A DNA stretch of 64,000 nt from Oxalobacteraceae bacterium OTU3CINTB1 (GTDB taxonomy: Bacteria; Pseudomonadota; Gammaproteobacteria; Burkholderiales; Burkholderiaceae_D). Both the position numbers and the translations under genes were made by a program. Under the pieces are notes generated by a model. That model was not told the origin of the DNA, did no database searches, and saw only the letters and a list, made by a program, of their open reading frames with translations. Shown piece by piece: positions 39,770 through 50,000 of the stretch. The DNA lies in assembly GCA_024123955.1 (NCBI GenBank), contig CP099652.1:2294001-2358000 (forward strand), given 5' to 3'. Numbering within the stretch: position 1 is the first letter of the stretch; every line of letters begins with the position of its first letter.

Positions 39770-42622
39770 ATGAACAACACCCAACGGCATAAGCCGTCCC
39801 TACGCCTGTCCGCAATGGCCGCAGCATTGGCCGCAGCACTATTGACAGCCATCCCCGCGCACGCGCAACTGAGTAGCGCGACCATTCAGGGCCAGGTCAC
39901 CAGCGGCGCGGCGCCGTCGGCCGGCAACGCCGTTACCGCCACCAACCAGTCGAACGGCTACGTCTACAACACTGTCACGCGCGCCGACGGCAGCTACGTG
40001 CTGACCGGCGTCGCTCCGGGCACCTACCAGATCAAGGTCGGTGAACAGACGTCCGAACCGGTGACCGTTAGCGTCGGCCAGACCAGCCAGGTCAACCTGG
40101 CGCTGCAAAGCGGCGTGCAGCAAGTGGTGATCACCGGCTCCGCGTCGCGCCGCGATGTGGCAGGCTCCGAGGTCGGCACCTCCGTCTCGCGCGAACAGAT
40201 CGAGAAGCTGCCGCAGGTGACGCGCAATTTCCTGTCCTTCGCCGATCTGGCGCCTGGCGTGCGCTTCAGTGTCGACAACAGCGGTAACGTCAAGCTGCAA
40301 TCCGGGTCGCAGAACCAGGACAACGTCAACGTCTTCATCGATGGCGTCAGCCAGAAGAACAACATCCTGCGCGGCGGCGTCTCCGGCCTCGATACCAGCC
40401 GGGGCAATCCCTTCCCGCAATCGGCCATCGCCGAGTACAAGGTGATCGCGCAGAACTACAAGGCCGAATTCGACCAGGTGTCGAGCGCCGCGATCACGGC
40501 GATCACCAAATCCGGCGGCAACGAGCTGCATGGCGACGCGTTCTGGGACCACACCGGCACCAATCTCACGGCCAAGGATCCGTTCCAGAAGGAGTCGGAG
40601 CAGAAGGGTATCGGCCGGCCAAAATCTTCACAGGACCAGTACGGGATGACCTTGGGTGGTCCGATCAAGCAGGATGTGGCGCACTTCTTCATCGCCTACG
40701 AGGGCAAGAAGATCGACAGCCCGCGCCAGGTGATCGCCCAGCGCACCGACTTGCTGCCCAACGCGGGCATCGTGCCATCGCTGCTGTCGCAGCAGGGTTC
40801 CGCCGTATCCAAGTTCAAGGAGGATCTGTTCCTGGTGAAGGTGGACGCGCAGATCGCCAAAAACCAGCGTGTGGAAGCGACCGCGCGCATCCGGCGCGAA
40901 ACCGACATGATTCCCGAGGACGTGAAGTTGAGCGTGCCGGAGAATTCCCTCAATCGCAGCAACGACGAAGACCGCCTGGACTTCAAGCATGAGTGGAGCA
41001 ACGATAACTTCCTCAACGAGGCCCGCATCGGCTACGAGAAGTACAGCTGGAACCCACATTCGAACGCCAGCACGCCGTACATCAAATACCAGGTTTCGCC
41101 CAGCAATACGGATAACAACGTCGTCGATGTGATCATTGTCGGTGGCTCGCCGAACAACCAGTTCCGCGAGCAAAGCGGCCTGCTGTTCCAGGATGATCTG
41201 ACCTACACCGGCAAGAGCGGACACACGATGAAGACTGGCTTGAAGGTCAAGCACATCACCTATGATTTGTCCGGCACAGCGCGTGCCGTCGAAGTGCGTA
41301 CCGAACGAATCGACACGGTGACAGGTCTGGCTAGCCTGATCCGGTCGCAGGAGCCGATTCCTGCGAACGGCGTGGAGTTCTCCAACAACCAGTACGGTAT
41401 TTACTTCCAGGACGACTGGCAGGCAACGGACAAGCTGCTGCTCAATCTCGGCATGCGCTACGACTACGAAGACAATATGCTCAACGACAGCTACGTGACG
41501 CCGGCCGACCGCGTGGCGATCTTCGGCCGGCAAGATCCCCGGGAGGGGGCGCCCGCCGGTCAAACTTATTCCCAGTCGCTCGCCAAGGGCGGCGTCAACA
41601 TCGGCGACTACATCAGCACCGGCAACAGCCGCAAGGCTTTCAAGAAGGCCTTGGCGCCGCGTCTCGGACTCTCTTATGACATCAAGGGTGACCGCGCGTC
41701 CGTGCTGTTTGCAGGTTGGGGGCGGGCATACGACCGCACCATCGCCAATCACGCCCTGGACGAAGCGCAAAAGAACGCGCAGACGGGTGGCGAAATCTGG
41801 ATGATCAAGAACGATCACAAAATGGCTTATACCGACCAATGGAGCTTCGGCCTGCGCCAGGCATTGGGGATTTGGAACGGCGAGGCGGGCTACACCAACT
41901 CGCGCAGTCGCAACCAGTTCAACTGGTTCGGCGGCAACCGCGATGTCAACGGTGGGTGGGGCAACGCCAGCCCGATCGATCCGCTGTTCGATTCCATTCC
42001 AGGCTATCAGACACTGGTGCTCGGCGACTTTGTCTCGCAGGCGAAAACCGAGTCGGCTTATCTGAAAATGGACAAGCCTTACACCAAGGCTTCCACTTGG
42101 AGCCTGGGCGCGACATACACCTATAGCAAGGGCGAGACCACCAACAAGGAATGGACCAACGAGATTTTCAACTGGACTTATGGACGTTATGCCTCGGCCT
42201 GGAATCCATCAAGAGATGTCGAGCGTCACCGTCTGGTTGTCGCCGGCGTTTCCGATGGCTGGCTGCCGTGGGGGCTGATGTTATCCGGTAAGGTGACCTT
42301 GGGTTCCGGCCTGCCTTACCGCATCACCGATTGCTCGACCGGCTTCAATCAATGCGTGTCCGTCAAAGGCGATGGCGACCGGTTCCGCCAAGTGGATGTC
42401 GGGCTGTCGAAGGAGGTGGGCTTCCGCTTCGGCCGCGTGTCGCTGCGGGCCGACGTGCTCAATCTGTTCAACAGCATCAACTACGGCGGTTATGACGGCT
42501 GGGGCGGCGGCCCGGGCAATCCACAGAACCGGGTCGGGGGTGATAACAGAAATCTCGGCGTGCCCAACTCCATGGGCGGCCAGATGCGCACCCTGAAGTT
42601 CAGCGCGCGCTACGCGTTCTGA
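39770..42622 (+). CDS. TonB-dependent outer-membrane receptor with N-terminal carboxypeptidase-regulatory-like domain (Oar type)
   Basis: 950 residues. Signal peptide 1-32 (ends AHA), then a CarboxypepD_reg-like beta-sandwich (about 36-105, IQGQVTSGAAPS...GTYQIKVG), plug domain (about 120-240) and a beta-barrel ending in the aromatic ARYAF. The best match in style is the Oar/SusC-like group that carries large oligosaccharides or glycans across the outer membrane. The position at the head of the GH and ABC genes points to glucan import. GAGGAGG at its 3' end serves as ribosome site for the next gene. The leader contains GTACACA direct repeats and AGGAGA before the ATG. Confidence 0.92.
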   Translation: MNNTQRHKPSLRLSAMAAALAAALLTAIPAHAQLSSATIQGQVTSGAAPSAGNAVTATNQSNGYVYNTVTRADGSYVLTGVAPGTYQIKVGEQTSEPVTVSVGQTSQVNLALQSGVQQVVITGSASRRDVAGSEVGTSVSREQIEKLPQVTRNFLSFADLAPGVRFSVDNSGNVKLQSGSQNQDNVNVFIDGVSQKNNILRGGVSGLDTSRGNPFPQSAIAEYKVIAQNYKAEFDQVSSAAITAITKSGGNELHGDAFWDHTGTNLTAKDPFQKESEQKGIGRPKSSQDQYGMTLGGPIKQDVAHFFIAYEGKKIDSPRQVIAQRTDLLPNAGIVPSLLSQQGSAVSKFKEDLFLVKVDAQIAKNQRVEATARIRRETDMIPEDVKLSVPENSLNRSNDEDRLDFKHEWSNDNFLNEARIGYEKYSWNPHSNASTPYIKYQVSPSNTDNNVVDVIIVGGSPNNQFREQSGLLFQDDLTYTGKSGHTMKTGLKVKHITYDLSGTARAVEVRTERIDTVTGLASLIRSQEPIPANGVEFSNNQYGIYFQDDWQATDKLLLNLGMRYDYEDNMLNDSYVTPADRVAIFGRQDPREGAPAGQTYSQSLAKGGVNIGDYISTGNSRKAFKKALAPRLGLSYDIKGDRASVLFAGWGRAYDRTIANHALDEAQKNAQTGGEIWMIKNDHKMAYTDQWSFGLRQALGIWNGEAGYTNSRSRNQFNWFGGNRDVNGGWGNASPIDPLFDSIPGYQTLVLGDFVSQAKTESAYLKMDKPYTKASTWSLGATYTYSKGETTNKEWTNEIFNWTYGRYASAWNPSRDVERHRLVVAGVSDGWLPWGLMLSGKVTLGSGLPYRITDCSTGFNQCVSVKGDGDRFRQVDVGLSKEVGFRFGRVSLRADVLNLFNSINYGGYDGWGGGPGNPQNRVGGDNRNLGVPNSMGGQMRTLKFSARYAF

Positions 42623-42636
42623 GGAGGCCCGTGTTC

Positions 42637-44109
42637 ATGACCGTATTTTTCAAGCCTCGCGCCCTGCACGCCGCCGCCAGCTTGGCGTTCGCAGCTTCCG
42701 CCTTGTTCGGCGGCGCCGGCGGCGCGCAGGCGCGCGATGCCGCGCTGCCGCCGATGTTCGACGACCTTCAGCGCCGCACCTTCGACTTTTTCTGGGAAAC
42801 CGCCAACCCGGCCAACGGCCTGGTGCCGGACCGCTATCCGACGCCGTCGTTTTCCAGCGTGGCGGCGGTCGGCTTCGGTCTGACCGCGTATCCGATCGGC
42901 GTCGAACGCGGCTACGTCACGCGCCAGCAGGCGCGCGACCGCGTGCTGGCCACGTTGCGTTTCTTCCGCGACGCGCCGCAGGGCGACGCCAAGGGCACGT
43001 CCACTAGCGGCTACAAGGGCTTCTTCTATCACTTCCTCGACATGAAGACCGGACTGCGGCACGACAAGGTTGAACTGTCGACCGTCGACACCGCGCTGTT
43101 CCTGGCCGGCGCGCTGTTCTGCCAATCCTATTTCGACGGCGACGATCCGGCGGAGAAGGAGATCCGCAAGCTGGCCGCCGAGATCTACGAGCGGGTCGAC
43201 TGGACCTGGGCGCAAGCGCGCAAGCCGTCGATCGCGCTGGGCTGGCATCCCGAATCCGGCTTCATTCCCTACGATTGGAAGGGCTACAACGAAGCCATGC
43301 TGGTCTACGTGCTGGCGCTCGGATCGCCCACCCATCCGGTGCAGCCGGACGCCTGGAAGGCCTGGACCAGCACCTACCCGAATAGCCTTGAAGGAAAGGG
43401 CGACGCGGAGCATCTCGCCTATCCGTCGTTGTTCATCCATCAGTACAGCCATGTATGGATCGACTTCCGGGGCATCCGTGACGAGTACATGGGCAAGCGC
43501 GGATACGACTATTTCGAGAACAGCCGCCGCGCCACCTATGCGCAGCAGGCTTACGCGATCGCCAATCCCCTGCGTTGCAAGGGTTATGGCGCCAACGTCT
43601 GGGGCATCACCGCCAGCGATGGCCCGGTGGACAAGACACTGGACTACGGCGCCATCAAGCTGCCATTCCGCACCTACACGGCGCGCGGCATCGGTGGCCT
43701 GAAACACTACGACGATTGCACCCTGGCGCCGACGGCCGCCGCGTCGTCGCTGCCGTTCGCGCCGGAGATCGTGGTGCCGGCGGTGCTGGAGATGAAAAAG
43801 CGCTACGGCGACTGGATCTATGGGCGCTACGGCTTCCTGGACGCCTTCAATCCAAGCTTTGACTACGATATCCCCGTCTCGCAAGGACGCACGCTCAAAG
43901 GCAAGGGTTGGGTCGACAACGACTATCTCGGCATCGACCAGGGGCCGATCCTCGCCATGACGGAAAACTACCGCAGCGATTTTGTGTGGCGCGTGATGCG
44001 GGGCCACCCGGTGATTCGGCGCGGACTGGAACGCGCCGGCTTTACAGGTGGCTGGCTGAAGCAGCCGGAGAAGGTTAGCCCGGCAACAGAGATGGCGCCC
44101 GCCCAATGA
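42637..44109 (+). CDS. PF10091 'glucoamylase' family protein, probable GH144 beta-1,2-glucanase
   Basis: 490 residues. Signal peptide to about residue 32 (ends AQA), then one (alpha/alpha)6-barrel domain (about 40-480). Segments RTFDFFWETANPANGLVPDR, STVDTALFLAGALFC, GWHPESGFIPYDWKGYNEAM, SLFIHQYSHVWIDFRGIRD and NPLRCKGYGANVWGITASDGP mark PF10091. That family includes GH144 endo-beta-1,2-glucanases and the GH189 module of cyclic beta-1,2-glucan synthase. A free-standing secreted copy next to GH94 and GH1 genes supports a GH144 role: cutting beta-1,2-glucan in the periplasm. ATG 42637 is 9 bp from GAGGAGG; a GTG at 42631 is too close. It overlaps the next gene by ATGA. Confidence 0.85.
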   Translation: MTVFFKPRALHAAASLAFAASALFGGAGGAQARDAALPPMFDDLQRRTFDFFWETANPANGLVPDRYPTPSFSSVAAVGFGLTAYPIGVERGYVTRQQARDRVLATLRFFRDAPQGDAKGTSTSGYKGFFYHFLDMKTGLRHDKVELSTVDTALFLAGALFCQSYFDGDDPAEKEIRKLAAEIYERVDWTWAQARKPSIALGWHPESGFIPYDWKGYNEAMLVYVLALGSPTHPVQPDAWKAWTSTYPNSLEGKGDAEHLAYPSLFIHQYSHVWIDFRGIRDEYMGKRGYDYFENSRRATYAQQAYAIANPLRCKGYGANVWGITASDGPVDKTLDYGAIKLPFRTYTARGIGGLKHYDDCTLAPTAAASSLPFAPEIVVPAVLEMKKRYGDWIYGRYGFLDAFNPSFDYDIPVSQGRTLKGKGWVDNDYLGIDQGPILAMTENYRSDFVWRVMRGHPVIRRGLERAGFTGGWLKQPEKVSPATEMAPAQ

Positions 44110-45392
44110 TGCGAGGTTTGTCACTGCGCCAATGCTTTTCGCACGCGATACTGCTAATGCTGGCCTGCGCCTTGCTGGCATCGTGCGCGCCGCGCAAGGA
44201 GGAGGGCGTTGTGCTGAAGTTTTGGGCCATGGGGCGCGAGGGCGAAGTCGTCACCGCGCTGATGCCGGAGTTCGAACGCACCCACCCCGGCGTGCGGGTC
44301 GAAGTCCAGCAACTGCCGTGGACCGCCGCGCACGAAAAGCTGCTGACCGCTTTCGCCGGCGACGTCATGCCCGACATTTTCCAGCTCGGGAACACGTGGG
44401 TGCCGGAGTTCGCGGTGCTGGGCGCGTTGCTGCCGCTGGACGCGCAAGTCGCCGCCTCGAAGCTGGTGACCCGGTCCGACTATTTTCCCGGCATCTGGGA
44501 TACCAATATCGTCGACGGCAAGCTGTGGGGCGCGCCGTGGTATATCGACACCCGCGTGCTGTTCTACCGGCGCGATATGCTGGCACGCGCCGGCTACGCC
44601 AAGCCGCCGCAAACCTGGACCGAATGGATGAAGGCGATGAACGCCATCAAGCGCCGGGTGGGACCGGACAATTACGCGATCCTGCTGCCGAGCGATGAAT
44701 TCGAGCCGTTGCTGGCGCTGGCCTTGCAGAACGATGAGCCGTTGCTGCGTGACGGTGGCCGCTATGGCAACTTCCGCAGCGCCGGTTTTCGCAGAAGCTT
44801 GCAGCTATACGCCGACATGTACGCGCAGAAGCTGGCGCCGATGAACCGCATCACCAACGTCTATCACGAATTCGGCATGGGCTACGTGTCCTTCTACATT
44901 TCCGGTCCCTGGAATATGGGCGAATTCAAACGCCGTCTGCCGGCCGATCAGCAGCAGCACTGGATGACGGCGATCTTGCCCGGGCCTTCCGGTCCGGCGG
45001 CCTCCATCGCGGGCGGTGCCAGCCTGGCGCTGTCGGCATCGTCCAAACATCCGCGCGAAGCTTGGCAATTGATCGAGTACCTGTCCCGCACCGATACAGC
45101 TGCGCGCTTCCACGAGTTGACGGGCGACCTGCCGCCGCGCCGCAGCAACTGGAGCGCGCCGCGCCTTGCCAACGATGTCTATGCGCAGGCGTTCAGGCAG
45201 CAGTTCGAGCGTGTGAAGCCGGCGCCCAAGGTGCCCGAGTGGGAACGCATCGCCACCGAAATGCGGCTGGTCGCCGAGCGCGTGACGCACGGCGAGCTGA
45301 CGGTCGACCAGGCGGTGGCTTCGCTGGACGCGAAGGCCGACCATATCCTGGAAAAGCGCCGCTGGATGCTGGCGCGGAAGGAGGCGCGATGA
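44106..45392 (+). CDS. Extracellular sugar-binding lipoprotein of an ABC transporter (family 1 SBP)
   Basis: 428 residues. Lipobox LASC with lipidated C27, then the family-1 solute-binding fold (LKFWAMGREGEVVTALMPEFERTHPGVRVEVQ split over residues 38-68, DIFQLGNTWVPEF, GASLALSASSKHPREAWQLI). It captures the oligosaccharide in the periplasm and delivers it to the two permeases encoded next. Lipidation in a Gram-negative host is less usual than a free SBP. It overlaps the preceding gene (ATGATG) and the permease gene (ATGA). Confidence 0.93.
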   Translation: MMRGLSLRQCFSHAILLMLACALLASCAPRKEEGVVLKFWAMGREGEVVTALMPEFERTHPGVRVEVQQLPWTAAHEKLLTAFAGDVMPDIFQLGNTWVPEFAVLGALLPLDAQVAASKLVTRSDYFPGIWDTNIVDGKLWGAPWYIDTRVLFYRRDMLARAGYAKPPQTWTEWMKAMNAIKRRVGPDNYAILLPSDEFEPLLALALQNDEPLLRDGGRYGNFRSAGFRRSLQLYADMYAQKLAPMNRITNVYHEFGMGYVSFYISGPWNMGEFKRRLPADQQQHWMTAILPGPSGPAASIAGGASLALSASSKHPREAWQLIEYLSRTDTAARFHELTGDLPPRRSNWSAPRLANDVYAQAFRQQFERVKPAPKVPEWERIATEMRLVAERVTHGELTVDQAVASLDAKADHILEKRRWMLARKEAR

Positions 45393-46264
45393 ACCCGCGC
45401 CGCGCCGCCTGGTGCTTCGCCGGCCCCGCGTTGCTGGTCATCGGCGTGTTCTTCTTCCTGCCGGTGCTGGCAGCGTTGGTAATGAGCCTTACCGACTTCG
45501 ATATCTACGCGCTGGCAAATCTGGACAACCTGCGCTTCGTCGGGCTGCGCAACTACGCCGAGCTGCTGCAAACGCCGCTGTTCTGGCAGGCGCTCGGCAA
45601 TACGCTGTACTTCGTCGTGGTCGGCGTTCCGCTGTCGATCGCCGCCTCGCTGGGGGCGGCGTTGCTGCTGAATTCCCGTCTCACCTGGTTCAAGGGGCTG
45701 TTCCGCACCGCCTTTTTCGCGCCAGTGGTGACGTCGCTGGTGGCGGTGGCGGTGATCTGGCGCTACCTGCTGCATACGCGCTACGGCATGATCAACCACG
45801 GCCTGGATCAATTGGGCATATCGCCTGTGGATTGGCTGAACGATCCCGATTGGGCGATGCCGGCGATTATCCTGTTCGCGGTCTGGAAGAACTTCGGGTA
45901 CAACATGATCATCTTCCTGGCGGGCCTGCAAAGCATTCCCGACGATCTGTACGAGGCGGCGGGTCTGGACGGCGCCGGCATATGGGGGCAGTTCCGCTTC
46001 ATCACCTGGCCGATGCTCGGACCGACGATGCTGATGGTGAGTATCCTGAGCATGTCGGGCTACTTCCAGCTGTTCGCCGAGCCGTACGTGATGACGCAGG
46101 GCGGGCCGGTACAGAGTACCGTCAGCGTGCTGTATTTCATGTACGAGCAAGGTTTCAAATGGTGGAACCTGGGCGCGGCGTCGGCGGTGGCCTTCATTCT
46201 GTTCGTGATCATGTTCGGCGTCACCTTGCTGCAACTGCGCTTTGCCAAGGGAGCGGACGCATGA
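45389..46264 (+). CDS. Sugar ABC transporter permease (MalF/UgpA type)
   Basis: 291 residues with about six transmembrane helices, beginning AWCFAGPALLVIGVFFFLPV. The EAA loop that contacts the ATPase is visible as YEAAGLDGAGIWGQFRFITWPML. It overlaps the SBP and second permease genes by ATGA at each end, so the import complex is translationally coupled. The start is set by the overlap; longer upstream open frame is antisense-like shadow inside the SBP gene. Confidence 0.94.
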   Translation: MNPRRAAWCFAGPALLVIGVFFFLPVLAALVMSLTDFDIYALANLDNLRFVGLRNYAELLQTPLFWQALGNTLYFVVVGVPLSIAASLGAALLLNSRLTWFKGLFRTAFFAPVVTSLVAVAVIWRYLLHTRYGMINHGLDQLGISPVDWLNDPDWAMPAIILFAVWKNFGYNMIIFLAGLQSIPDDLYEAAGLDGAGIWGQFRFITWPMLGPTMLMVSILSMSGYFQLFAEPYVMTQGGPVQSTVSVLYFMYEQGFKWWNLGAASAVAFILFVIMFGVTLLQLRFAKGADA

Positions 46265-47091
46265 CCGCCTTCTCCTGGAAACCGCGCGCGCTGGCGCTCA
46301 ACGCCGTGATGCTGGCCGCCGGCGCGCTCACTTTGTTCCCGCTGCTATGGATGCTGTCGGTATCGCTGATGGAGCCCGGCGAGTCGAGCGCGTTTCCGCT
46401 GCCTCTGGTGCCGCGCGCCGCGACCTTGCACAACTACCGCGAGCTGTTCACGCATGCCGGCATCGGCCGGTATCTGCTCAATAGTTTGCTGCTGTCGTGT
46501 GCCGCCACGGCATTGTCGCTGCTGTTTAACGTCAGCGCGGGATACGCCTTCGCCAAGCTGCAGTTCCGTGGACGCGACCGGATTTTCAAGGTCATGCTGG
46601 GCGCGTTGGTGATACCTAGCCAGGTGGCGATGCTGCCGCTTTTCCTCCTGCTGAAGTATCTGGGGCTGGTCAACACCTATGGCGCGGTGCTGGTGCCGGC
46701 GATGGCGGGGATCTTCGGCATTTTCCTGGTGCGTCAATACGCGCTGACGATACCCGATGCGTTGCTGGAAGCGGCGCGCATGGACGGCGCCAGCGAGTTC
46801 CGGATCTTCCGCGTGATCGTACTGCCGCTGCTAACGCCGATCCTGGTCACGTTGGGCATCTTCACCTTCCTCGGGACGTGGAACGACTTTATGTGGCCGT
46901 TGATCGTGCTGACCGATAAAGATCTCTACACCTTGCCTGTGGCACTTGCATCGCTGTCGCGCGAGCACGTTCAGGATAACGAGTTGATGATGGCAGGTTC
47001 GGTGCTGACCATTGTGCCGGTGCTGCTGTTGTTCCTCGGTTTGCAGCGATACTACATCCAAGGCTTGCTGGTGGGGAGCGTAAAGGGATGA
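46261..47091 (+). CDS. Sugar ABC transporter permease (MalG/UgpE type)
   Basis: 276 residues, about six transmembrane helices (LNAVMLAAGALTLFPLLWML at the N-terminus). EAA loop: LLEAARMDGASEFRIFRVIVLPLL. Forms the inner-membrane pore with the preceding permease. It overlaps the next gene by ATGA. Confidence 0.94.
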   Translation: MTAFSWKPRALALNAVMLAAGALTLFPLLWMLSVSLMEPGESSAFPLPLVPRAATLHNYRELFTHAGIGRYLLNSLLLSCAATALSLLFNVSAGYAFAKLQFRGRDRIFKVMLGALVIPSQVAMLPLFLLLKYLGLVNTYGAVLVPAMAGIFGIFLVRQYALTIPDALLEAARMDGASEFRIFRVIVLPLLTPILVTLGIFTFLGTWNDFMWPLIVLTDKDLYTLPVALASLSREHVQDNELMMAGSVLTIVPVLLLFLGLQRYYIQGLLVGSVKG

Positions 47092-50000
47092 GGCTCATAC
47101 ACCTTTTGGCTGCGGGCCTGGTCGCCGCGCTGATGTCGGCGGCTGTCGCTTCGGAGCCGCCGCGCGTGCTCGACGATTTTTCATCTGTCGACGCGTGGCA
47201 GGCGCAGGCCTCCGACGGCGTGCAGTCCACAGCCAGCGCCGCCGATGGCGGTTTGCGGCTTGATTTCGACTTCGCCGGCAAGGGCGGCTACGCCTTCGTG
47301 CGCCGCGCGCTGCCGCTGGACCTGCCGGAGAACTACGAAATCTCGTTCTACGTGCGCGCCGACGCGCCGGTGAATCATTTCGAATTCAAAATGACCGACG
47401 CCAGCGGCGATAACGTCTGGTGGTTCCCGCAGCAGAACTACAGCTTCCCGAAAGAGTGGCAACTGGTGCGCATCAAGAAGCGCCAGGTGCTGTTTGCGTG
47501 GGGGCCGACGAAGGACCGGGACCTCAAACGCGCCGACCGTATCGAGTTTGTGGTCAGCGCAGGCAGTGGTGGTGGCAAAGGGTCTGTCTACGTTAAACAA
47601 TTGACGATGCGCGCGCTGCCGCGGGTACCGGATACGTGGCCAAAGCCGGTCGCGCAGGCTTCTTCCCACCTGGCCGGCGGAGCGGCCGCGCTGGCGGTCG
47701 ATGGCGATGCGGGTACCAGGCGGGTTGGCACGAAGAGCAAAAGCGAGCCACAGCGCCTGACGATCGATCTTGGCTCGGAGCGCGAATTCGGCGGCTTGGT
47801 GCTGCACTGGCAGGGCCGCCGCTATGCCAGCAACTATGATATCGAACTGTCTTCGGATGGCAGACAATGGCGGTTGGCGCGCCGTGTCGTCGCGGGCAAT
47901 GGGGGCGACGATCCATTGCGCCTGGCGGAGTCGGAAGCGCGATATATCCGTTTGGTGCTGCGCGACGGTCCGTCGTCGGCGTATGCGCTGGCGGAAGTCG
48001 AGCTGAAGGATCTGGCATGGGGGGCGACACCCAACCAGTTTCTCGAAGGCGTGGCGCGCGGCGCCCAGCGGGGATTTTATCCACGGGGCTTCTCCGGCCA
48101 GCAGCCTTACTGGACGCTGGTGGGCGTCGATGGCGGCGGCGATCACAGCGCGCTCATTTCCGAGGATGGCGCCCTGGAGGCGAAGCAGGGCGGATATTCC
48201 GTGGAACCCTTTGTCCGCGACGGCAACCGGCTAGTGACGTGGGCCGATGTGAAAGTGAGCCAAAGTTTGCAGGATGGCTATCTGCCCGTGCCGTCGGTAC
48301 TGTGGCGGCATCCGGATTGGACGCTGTCCATCACTGCCGCCGCCGACGGCACGCCGGCTTCATCGCAACTGCTGGCAAAGTACGAGCTGAAAAACTTTGG
48401 CGCGACCGCGCGGCGCATGCAGCTGGTTTTGGCGGTGCGGCCGTTCCAGGTCAACGCGCCACGCCAGTTCCTCAATACGCCGGGCGGTTTCAGCGCCATC
48501 CACGATCTGCGGTGGGATGGCAAGACGATCACAATCAACGGCGATAGCAAAATCCATCCTTTGCAAGCGCCCGCCGGCGTGGCCTTGTCATCGTTCGATG
48601 GCGGCCTGCTGCCTGGCGCCTCTCCTGCGAAATCGGGCATGCGTAGCCTGCATGACGAAACGGGCATGGCCTCGGCGGCGATGACTTATGAGGTGGTGCT
48701 GCCCCCGCGCGGAAGCGTTGTGATTGGCGCGGTGCTGCCGATGGCGGGCGGCCCGGCGGCATTGACCATTCCTTCCGCCAGCAGGAACGCCGCCGCATGG
48801 TTGACGGAGCATCAGGAAGCGGCGGCGGCAGGGTGGCGCGACAAGCTAAATCGGGTCACACTGAAAGTGCCGGCGGCCGGTCAGCACATGGCCGACACCT
48901 TGCGCTCGTCCCTTGCGCACATGCTGATGACGCGGGAGGGACCATCGCTGCAACCCGGCACCCGCTCCTATCGGCGCTCCTGGATACGCGATGGCGCGAT
49001 GATGTCGGAGGCGCTGCTGCGCCTCGGGCAGGCCGACATCGCGGCCGACTACCTCCGTTGGTATGCGCCATACCAGTTCGACAACGGCAAAGTACCGTGC
49101 TGCGTCGACCGTCGCGGCGCCGATCCGGTCCCGGAAAACGATAGTCACGGCCAGTTGATCTTCCTTGCGGCGGAGCTGTATCGCTACACGCAGGACAAGA
49201 CCGCGCTTGCCGATGTGTGGCCGCGCGTCGATGCCGCCGCGCGCTACATGGAAACCTTGCGCCAGTCCGAACGCGGCGAGGCAAATCGTACGTCGGAGCG
49301 TCGCGCGTTCTATGGGTTGATGCCGGCATCCATCAGCCACGAGGGGTATTCGGAAAAGCCGATGCACTCGTACTGGGATGACTTCTGGGCTATGCGGGGC
49401 TACAAGGACGCGGTCCATATCGCCGCTGCACTCGGGAAGACCGATGACGGGCAGCGCCTCGCGCTGGCGCGCGACGAGTTTCGGCGCGACCTCTATGCGT
49501 CGTTGGACGCGGCAACCGTTGCTCACGGCATTGACTACCTCCCCGGTGCGGCGGAACTGGGCGACTTCGATCCCACGTCGTCGACCATTGCGCTGACGCC
49601 CGGCGGCGAGCAGCAGTTCCTGCCGCCTGCTTTGCTGCGGCCCACCTACGAGAAGTACTGGGACTTCTTCCTGGCCCGCCGCGATGGCCGAAAGGCGTGG
49701 GAGGACTACACGCCTTATGAACTGCGTAACGTCAGCGCCTTTGTGCGTTTGGGCTGGCGCGAGCGCGCGGCCGAGCTGCTGGATTATTTTTATGCCGACC
49801 AGCGTCCAGCAAAGTGGAACCAATGGGCGGAAGTCCTCGGCCGCGACATGCGCCAGCCGCGCTTTGTCGGCGACATGCCGCACGGCTGGATCTCGTCCGA
49901 CTACATCCGCGCGGCGCTCGACTCGTTCGCCTACGAGCGGGAGGCGGATCAAGCGCTATTGCTGGCAGAAGGCGTGCCGGTGGACTGGCTGCGCGGAGAA

